Assembly (NCBI GenBank): GCA_016630905.1
Contig: WBMQ01000005.1
Location: forward strand, 248,001-312,000
Origin: Capillidium heterosporum
Lineage: Eukaryota > Entomophthoromycota > Entomophthoromycetes > Entomophthorales > Capillidiaceae
Direction of reading: 5' to 3'
Length of the DNA stretch: 64,000 bases
Position 1 is the first letter of the stretch. Each line of letters opens with the position of its first letter. The translations under genes were made by a program, and so were the position numbers. The notes below the pieces were generated by a model that was not told where the DNA came from, did not search any database, and worked only from the letters and a program-made list of their open reading frames with translations. Shown here one piece after another: positions 56,367-64,000 of the stretch.

Positions 56367-57146
56367 CTAGGCACTTTTTACAGGTATAGTTATAAGGAAG
56401 TACCTATTTTTTTGGAACAAGGTAGTTGCCAAGAAACACTGGTGGAGACATCGATAGCAACAATTAGTTTCAATGGGAAAGTATAACTCAATTTTCAAAC
56501 AATAGAAACTTCCTTCAATATATTATATATAGCTACTTTTGAAAAGGCATTTGGGGATATAACAGTAATTTAACATAGACATCAAGGTTTGGAAATATAA
56601 GATTAGATTAAGGTTTACAGTTTGGAATTTAGCTATATATAAGTTCCACCGCTCTTTTGTAAAGTTGCAACCCCAGCCGTTTATCATTATCCAGTAGTTT
56701 ATCCTACAACTCTGTTCGAAATTTAATGGATTGGAGATATCAGCCTTTCTAAGCTTTTGTAAAGGTTTTTACACACTCCTACCAATTAATTCCGAACCAA
56801 GAGCTGGTACGTCTTACTGCGGGTGCCAATCTCTCTGGCTTGGCTAGTACAAAAGAGGGTTTATTTTTAGCTATCCTTGTTTTTTATAGGTTATGTTTAA
56901 ATAAGAAGCTTAACTTGGTAACTCAGACCTGCATGACTATTTTCGGTTGGGGTGGGAAGTTAACAAGATATTCCAAACCTTTCTATTGGACAACGGTTGG
57001 TAGTTGTCACAACCGCATCCAAACTTGTCCCTAAACTTATAAACTGCAGCATGGTTGAAGTTTAAAGATGTCTTAGAAATGTGAGAAGTTTCTGAAAATG
57101 GAGTGGCATTCAAAGTTCAAAGCTTAGTTGATAGACCCCACAAAGC
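56367..57146. other. Spacer upstream of tubby-like copy 3
   Basis: A TTG-opened frame at 56840-57034 is not supported. It contains the promoter of the gene at 57276. Confidence 0.35.
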
Positions 57147-57154
57147 TATATAAA
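57147..57154 (+). promoter_or_regulatory. TATA box of tubby-like copy 3
   Basis: TATATAAA, about 125 bp before the ATG at 57276, a spacing like that of copy 1. Confidence 0.45.
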
Positions 57155-57275
57155 GGAAGCAGAAGGAAAGGAATTCTTCACTTTTTCTTATCGAATTTTA
57201 AAGTGTAAAAACGCCAACGTCACCTAACTAACAACGCCTACTATACCATATCATCAATTAACATCTCAAAGCACA

Positions 57276-57920
57276 ATGACAACCCTAAACACTAGCAACA
57301 CTCAGCTGCCCAGCTACGACCAAGTCCTATCTACCAAAGTCATCCTAGACTCCAAATTCTCTATCTACAGCTATGGTATAACGAAACACTACTGGTCCAT
57401 CTACCCCATAACCAACAGCAAAATTAACTTGACGCGCAAACCCCTATTCAAATATTACTCACAAACCGGACACATAAGCTCAACTTTACAACTAACCAAA
57501 GACAATCAAAAGGTAGCCGAAATCAACCGCAAAACCTTGAAGGGGGAACAACCTATCTACCTCATCGATGATCTCTTGAACGAAAGCTTCGCTAGCTACA
57601 CCAACATCAAGTTGAAGCTACTACCTACCCCTACCTTAGAGTTCATATGTATTGACAACGAGCTACATAATATTTTCATTCAAGTCAACAGTATGGGTCA
57701 CTTTGACTTGATCAAGGAGGGCCAGAAGATAGGTGCCTTTAAAAAGGACTTTTTAATACCATTCAAGCTAGGTGAAATTCATCTAGCTACAAGTATGTCC
57801 GACCAGGATACTTTGCTTATTTTACTTTTCGTCACCTTCGTTCTGTACAACCACAAGGTTATGGAGGAGAACAAGCTGATCGCTGAGAAGATTACTTTGA
57901 ACAACCTATTGTTCAGGTAA
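57276..57920 (+). CDS. Tubby-like beta-barrel family protein, copy 3 (function unknown)
   Basis: Intronless, 214 aa, ATG start. It is the shortest of the three family members and nearly all core: alternating strands (YYSQTGHISSTLQLTKD, KIGAFKKDFLIPFKLGEIH) between about 35 and 175, then the hydrophobic C-terminal helix (DTLLILLFVTFVLYN, about 178-192) and a charged tail. N-terminal TQLPSYDQVL resembles the short lead of fungal DUF6593-type proteins, but the family link is by pattern only. It uses many C-ending codons. Similarity to copies 1 and 2 is low in sequence and clear in layout. An AATAAA-like signal follows at about 57992. Confidence 0.58.
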   Translation: MTTLNTSNTQLPSYDQVLSTKVILDSKFSIYSYGITKHYWSIYPITNSKINLTRKPLFKYYSQTGHISSTLQLTKDNQKVAEINRKTLKGEQPIYLIDDLLNESFASYTNIKLKLLPTPTLEFICIDNELHNIFIQVNSMGHFDLIKEGQKIGAFKKDFLIPFKLGEIHLATSMSDQDTLLILLFVTFVLYNHKVMEENKLIAEKITLNNLLFR

Positions 57921-60900
57921 CTTGTTTTATATACCTATGTATATAAGCCTGTACATTTAATTTTATCCTAGTTGGCATCTTCATATTTATTAATAAAGTT
58001 CCTGTACGCTTCATTTTTTCTTTCATTTGCTTTGCTTTACTCTATTTTCATTTTGATTACAAATACAATCCTCTGCTATATTTTATGTTCCCTTAAATTA
58101 AAGTCAAGCTCAACTCAGCTGTTCCAATAGGGAGCATAACGAAGCATTGCAGGTAAACGTGACTGCTTACGTAGTAACTTTGATATGCATTATATAAAAC
58201 CCTATCCTGTATGAATGAAACGATACATTTTAAAACTAGGGAACCTACAAGCTGTAAAATTTTATGAACAATCGATTAGAATTATATATATGCTATATCT
58301 GATATATTTTGAAAAGCTAACTGAGGCCAAGCAAGCTGTAGGAACCTATGGCTAAGTATAAAAAATAAAGTTTCAATACAAACTAAGGCTTATATCATAG
58401 GAAAGCTATAGGTTAGTAGAATCTATCATTTAAAGCTCTATCAGGTCAAAGTCATTAAAACTATAGGAGACACTACTTTTATATACCTAATCGAATGGTT
58501 TATAAAGTCTATCATTCGATGAAAGCTGGATTATATTGAAGGGATATACTCGTATTTCAGCTTCGCAATATGACTATATAAGTCTATTGAAAGGATAAAA
58601 GCTTATTATATATATTTCTTAACTAAAAAGAATATATTGTGAACAATTAAGTCGATCTGGAAAGTATTATTACCTGTATTGTTTAGATATGTTGTTAAGT
58701 ATAGTTTAAATCTGATAGGTATGTGGTTTAAATGATAGTAAATAGTCTTTTATGCTTTACTTTTGGAGCTATATATAAAGCCCTAGTTGAAAATATAGAT
58801 CAAATAGGTAAGTTCAATATTCGCTCTTTGATAAACATTAATCTGTAATTGTAAATATAGACAAGTTATGATAATAGTTTGTAATTGTATAAAGCAAGCT
58901 AAATACAGTAATTTATGCATATAGGTATAGTTGCGATAGTTGCGATAGTTTGCTATTTTTAGACTTGGCTCTATAAGTTCTGAATTAATAGATTAGTTTT
59001 GATATAATTTATATGCTAGTCATTTTAAACATTTGTGTATAAGAGTCGATTAATTCTGAACAAGAAAGTATCCAATCAAACTCAATCTTTGAATTTGGAG
59101 TTGATCTAATGAACTTCAACTTCCACCAAAAGTAAAATTGTGAAATGAAAACTTCAATCCAACTATGAATTTGAAAATTTGATGCTTTGAGATTGGGACC
59201 CTAAAATTTGCTAAAAGGATTGGCTCAGATATGTAAGACTAGGAGCCTAGAAGTTGTATGAGTGGTCTAGGCTCTAAACTAAAGCTGGGAAATGTATTTT
59301 ACTTGCAAATTAATATGAATAAATTTCATCTATTACAGTACTTGGGAAAACATTTAGCAAAGTATTCGAGATTGAAATTTAAATTCCAATATATATATAT
59401 AGTATATATGTAAACTAACATAATTAGCGTGAACTTAGATATGAGATAGCGATAGATTTGCACTGTTCAATTCGGCACTCAATTTTCAATAATGTCCTAT
59501 TGGCACTGTCCTATTTATAAGAATAGCAGTTTACTTTGAAGCTCTAAACTTTAGTCGCTTTATGTATTAATTACATAGTATACTATGACTCTTCTGAATA
59601 GATGTGGAATACTAACTATAGGTAGGTTGTTCAAGAAACTTATATAATGCCAAGAACTAGTTAATATTTCCAGTTAAAGTTGACTAAGTAGGATTTTTTG
59701 TAAGCTTCATTGCTTCGATCTGTTGCCGATTTGATCGGATAGTCGGACCGAAATTGTACATTATAATAAAATTATTGATATTCTTATTTACCATTTACTA
59801 CACTAATTAAAAGTAAGAATTATATTCCATAATTAATATTGAAAGGCCTGTATGATGCTTCGATCATGTAAATTGAATAGACACAAAGGTTAATAGGTGA
59901 ATAGCAAAATTTTGATACAACTCTACTTTGAAATTTTGCGATTAAAACTAATGATGTGGTAAAGTTGTAGTACATTTTAGGAAATTTTCATAGGTGAACT
60001 ATAAAATTCGGCTTAACTATATAATGGCTAGTAATTTTTACTATTTTAATGTATAATTGATTTAAGATCTTAGCGTTCATTTTGGAATGGACCCTACTAC
60101 TATGTTTCAAACTATAACCCGAAGAAAAGAATCTTTATATGAGACAGGTAGGCTATATATCGCTTGAAGCTCAAAATTAATTATACGCTCCCATTTTTAG
60201 TAATATCTATGGGTAGATTGAGGCAGAATATTGAAAATTACCTTTTCACCGACTTTATCTTTATCAAAACTTTGACTAAAAATTTATTACAAAATCATAG
60301 ACATACATGGTTATATTTTGCATATAAACTTTTAAAATCCGACAACTCCGGAACTTGAAAGATAGAAAACGGGCTTATAAATATTATATTCATGTCGTTA
60401 TAATCATATATGTAGGCAAAAGAAGGAACAAATACATTTGAAGGTATTCGGAAGTTCGGAAATCCAAGAGGCTTCAATCTGAAAAGGCACAGGTTAGTAT
60501 TCATAACTTGAAGTAGGTGTAGTACCAGTAAATGCTGTAGTTATTTACATAAATATGGAGGACCATGCTGATATTAGGATATATCTCCCTTATAACTATC
60601 GTAGATGTGCTGAATTTCCTCAGCAATTGGAGTTACAAAACTTTAATACGAATTAATTGTCTAAAATTCTTAATTTTGTTAGGAAATTGCAGATAATTAA
60701 TTATAACAAAATTAGGCAGGCAAAAAATCTGCGATTTATTTCTTAATTTAGTAAATTTTCGGAAGGTTTGGTCCCCCAATAGCTCGACCAAATGTAAATA
60801 CTGCCAGAAAGCATGGCATGGTTCTAGCTTCAATATATAGGCTGAAAACTGGTTTCTATCAAGCCATTCGATGAATAACAGGATTTTTTACAATTTCCGG

Positions 60901-60984
60901 CGTCGTATTGGCCTCGATCTTGGCTATGATTTTATCTACCTAATAACGACGCCAAAAAGGGTTTAAGTGAAAGAGGATACTGAG
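57921..60984. other. 3 kb AT-rich spacer
   Basis: No supported gene, repeat or RNA. Short ORFs at 60164, 60295 and 60633 lack coding character. Confidence 0.35.
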
Positions 60985-60994
60985 TATATAAATA
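60985..60994 (+). promoter_or_regulatory. TATA box of P450 gene
   Basis: TATATAAATA, about 54 bp before the ATG at 61039. It lies inside the longer ORF that opens at 60967, which argues for 61039 as the true start. Confidence 0.5.
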
Positions 60995-61038
60995 AAGGAT
61001 ATAAATATGTACCACATAGTAAATTAAATCGTAAAAAC

Positions 61039-62495
61039 ATGTATTTGTTATTAATTCTTATATTCACAATAGCAATCTTTTTAATTTGGATATACTGCAA
61101 GCTCCGAGTCCCTAAAAACCTAAGTCACATCCCATCCAGCCATGCTTTCAAATGGATTAGCGACCTACTCAGCCCCAAGCCCTACGACGTCCGAGTAAAG
61201 GAGGTAATTGAACAACGTTTAGCCAAGTCCAAAGTTCACTTGATTTGGAGAGTAGGTAAATGGTTTGTTATGGTATCATCTTCAGATGCAGCCCGAATGA
61301 TTTACCAAGATACCAAGACGTTCCCTAAGCTCATGCTGGGTAGTGACTATCCAGATCGTCTATTTAGTAAGTTTTTGGGAGAGAATATTGTATTTTCAAA
61401 CTGTGAAAATTGGAAGAGACATAGAAGGGCAGTCAATCCTCCTTTCAAAAAGCAGTTCCAGGTGGAGATCTTTGTCGATGCGACCCGCCATTTCTTCAAG
61501 ATGTTAGAGGCGAACGGAAAGAAGCTTGAAGATGTCCATAGGTACATGCAGCGTATTACTATGGATTCTTTAGGTAGAAGTATCATGGGCATTGAATTCA
61601 ACTCAATCATCAATCCGAATGTCGCCTTTCTAATATCCTACAACAAAGTTATGGAGGGAGCTACCAACCCATTCTATTTTATACTACCAATTCTAGATTT
61701 TGCCAAGAACCCATTTCGTAAACTCTATTTCAACCACTTGGATAAAATTAACAGCTACTTCGCTAGTATATTGAAACAGAAGCGTAAGGAACTTGAAGCC
61801 GGTTTGGTCGAAGACTCAAAGTTAGATCTACTGTCACTTCTTATAAAGGCCAGTCAGCAAGAAGGAGCCAAGTTCAAGCGACTTGGACATTCAACATAAT
61901 ATAATGATGTTCCTATTAGCTGGCTTCGATACCACAACCTTCGCTCTAGCAGCAGCTTTACATCTTTTGGCCGAGAATTCCGATATTCAAGAGAAAGCCA
62001 GAAAGGAAGTTATGGATGTCATGGGATATGATCCTATGGAGGCCAAAGCCCCAACTCTCGAAGAGACTAAGAATATGCACTACCTACTTGCCGTTATGAA
62101 GGAGACAATGCGACTTATACCCATCCGTTGCCAAACTACCTGACCGATATACCATCAAAGATATCAGTATCGATGGATACAACATCCCCAAAGGCACTGG
62201 TATCATTTTAGATACCTATTGTATGCACCATGACCCTGATTACTTTAAGGATCCTGAACGTTTCAACCCAAATAGGTTTATGAGAGATGATGGCAAGGAC
62301 CCAGTTGGGTTTGCACCCTTCGGTGGAGGTACGAGACTGTGCCTTGGTATCAATTTTTCTTTGTTGGAGCAAAAAGTGGTTCTAGCTATGATTCTTAGTA
62401 GATACAGGGTAACAAACTCCAACTTCAACCTCCGTTTGAGACCACTACTCATGCCCAAGAACTTTACCTTGGAGTTCCATCCGTTATGTAAGTGA
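61039..62495 (+). pseudogene. Cytochrome P450 monooxygenase, interrupted by two frameshifts
   Basis: Heme-thiolate monooxygenase of the microsomal type. The ATG at 61039 begins an N-terminal membrane anchor (MYLLLILIFTIAIFLIWIYC) as P450s have. Landmarks in order: helix C WKRHRR, I-helix oxygen-binding AGFDTT (near 61920), K-helix ETMR of the ExxR motif (near 62105), PERF motif DPERFNPNRF and heme-binding FGGGTRLCLG with the ligand Cys (near 62325-62352). The frame changes near 61878 (just before the I-helix) and near 62118 (just after ExxR). All three parts remain well conserved and the total length is about that of a normal P450, so the breaks are recent or are sequence errors. No introns are seen. 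Substrate unknown. Confidence 0.9.
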
Positions 62496-64000
62496 TACCT
62501 ATAGGCTACCGCTTTAAAGTTAAATTCCTACCAATTTATTATCCATCATGTATATTAAAATTTACTATATATATAAGCATTTGAATTTTTAGTGGAGTTT
62601 ATGTTATAGTGATATATATTGTGTATAAAGCCTCGAGATTCTTATAAAATCAGCCTTCATATAACAACATCGCTTTTTATCTCTACTTTCAATTTTTAAG
62701 CCTTATTCAGAGGTTTTAAAGGTATATCTGCAACGAAACTTGTATCTGTGTACTTTCACATTATGATAGTTGGCTTCTAATACCTATTATATTTACTCAA
62801 TACCTTTGAAAAACTTTTATCCATCAATTTTTGAATCCAATTATAAACATAACTCATATATAAGTAATGTATAGCCTATTTCTAAATTTATATATACAAT
62901 TTTTTTGAAATATAGCTTTGGTTCTGACAAATTGCAAAAGTTTCGTAATTTGCGTCTTTTGGTTTGCAGCCATTGAAGCTTCTATGAATTTGCTAATGTG
63001 CTCATACTGTTGAACCGGTCAATCCTAATAGAATAGAGCATATTGGTTGCTTTTAAAGGATACGAAGCACTGGATATGGATGTATATTCTTGATAATATT
63101 TATTTTATCAAAAAATATATATAAGCTTCGGTTAAGTTTATTTCAGATACATATGCTATTGGTTTACCTTTATGAATGGGTGCCTTTTATTAGAAAAATA
63201 TAGTAAATTATATGATTATAGATGCTTGTATCTAAATATTAGTAGATTATTAAGTACTTGCCTTATTGTTGTTATTAAACTATATGTCAATATAGGTACT
63301 ACAATCGTAAATTTCAGCCAAGCTTGAGGTTTTCAAGTGATAAAGTTCCGTACAAACTTGTTTTTGAAATCAACAGGCTTAGGATTCTAAACTTTAAAAA
63401 AACTAATGACGTGTCGAAACTAGGATATATCTATAAGCTATTTACAACAGTATTTAGCTACAAACTATAGTCTTGGAAAAGGGAGTATTTCTTAATGATA
63501 GGTAAACTACAATATACTTGAAAGAAAACAATTCTAGCAAGATCCATTTTCAGCTATTTTATGAATAGGTTGGGGTCGTCAATAGAAATTTGACTGACAA
63601 TTCTATCTTTATTAAGATCAAAGCCTTGAAGACAACCAATGTATTTTTTAGATAGTATTGGATCTAACAAGTTAAAAATATATAGATAATGAAAATTAAA
63701 ATTGAGATGAGTAGAGTCATAAATTATAAAAAATGTTCAGATGCCATCAACCCTACCATATGGAAGTCAGAGCCAAGGCTACAATTTAAGGCAATGTCGG
63801 AAAACTTTATAAATTTCCCTGATCAGAAAATTTAGGTAGTTTTTTGTAGATTTAATCGTAATAATTTACCTGAAATATTTGAACAGGGCGGCAACATTAG
63901 TGCAAATAGGAAAGGTGCAGCTTCCCATTCAAATTTATCCTACATAATTTTCAAAGAATTCCTAAGAAAAAGCGTAAAGTTAACCTGAACGAAATGAGTA
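62496..64000. other. AT-rich spacer to window end
   Basis: No supported feature. Confidence 0.35.

Noticed and set aside
1-64000. CRISPR arrays, rRNA operons, bacterial operons
   Set aside because: No regularly spaced repeats, no rRNA-like sequence, and spliceosomal introns show that this is eukaryotic DNA.

Overview
The window looks like nuclear DNA of a fungus, probably an early-diverging (zygomycete-grade) lineage. The evidence is eukaryotic housekeeping genes (V-ATPase c'', mitochondrial rhomboid, Sof1/DCAF13), short introns (mostly 41-65 nt) with GTAAGT-like donors and CTAAC-type branch points, strongly AT-rich gene-poor spacers, and families of small, apparently lineage-specific proteins. 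The species cannot be named from sequence alone. I see no tRNA, rRNA or CRISPR array.

Layout. 1-4.8 kb: V-ATPase subunit c'' and a mitochondrial rhomboid protease, both on the minus strand, each with one intron. 6.4-13.3 kb: two divergent members of a tubby-like protein family about 5 kb apart. 15.2-16.1 kb: an eight-exon gene of unknown function with no exon long enough to stand out as an ORF. 18.0-20.7 kb and 33.5-36.1 kb: inverted copies of a cluster of small secreted proteins resembling the BP74 N-terminal / bacterial 'calmodulin-binding protein' family. Between them lie an old LTR copy (21.3-22.1 kb), a PH-domain gene (27 kb), a two-TM protein with C-terminal PPxY motifs (31-32 kb) and several decayed coding islands. 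36.9-40.3 kb: a compact housekeeping island with Sof1, a six-repeat Myb/SANT protein and a small mitochondrial membrane protein. 42.2-43.2 kb: a HAD-like phosphatase. 44.4-54.1 kb: three more PH-domain genes, two of them in a near-perfect 6.7 kb palindrome (2,840-bp arms, 1,052-bp spacer). 54.2-55.1 kb: a solo LTR with an intact 5-bp target-site duplication, followed by an extremely AT-rich block. 57.3 kb: a third tubby-like gene. 61.0-62.5 kb: a cytochrome P450 interrupted by two frameshifts.

Two gene classes stand apart. Housekeeping genes carry introns and sit close together without an obvious TATA box. The duplicated families (PH, tubby-like, BP74-like) are intronless or nearly so, sit in long spacers, and usually have a TATA box about 45-125 bp before the ATG. 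Duplication here is repeatedly inverted, at three ages: the almost identical PH palindrome, the older BP74 cassette, and the still older PH copy at 44.4 kb.
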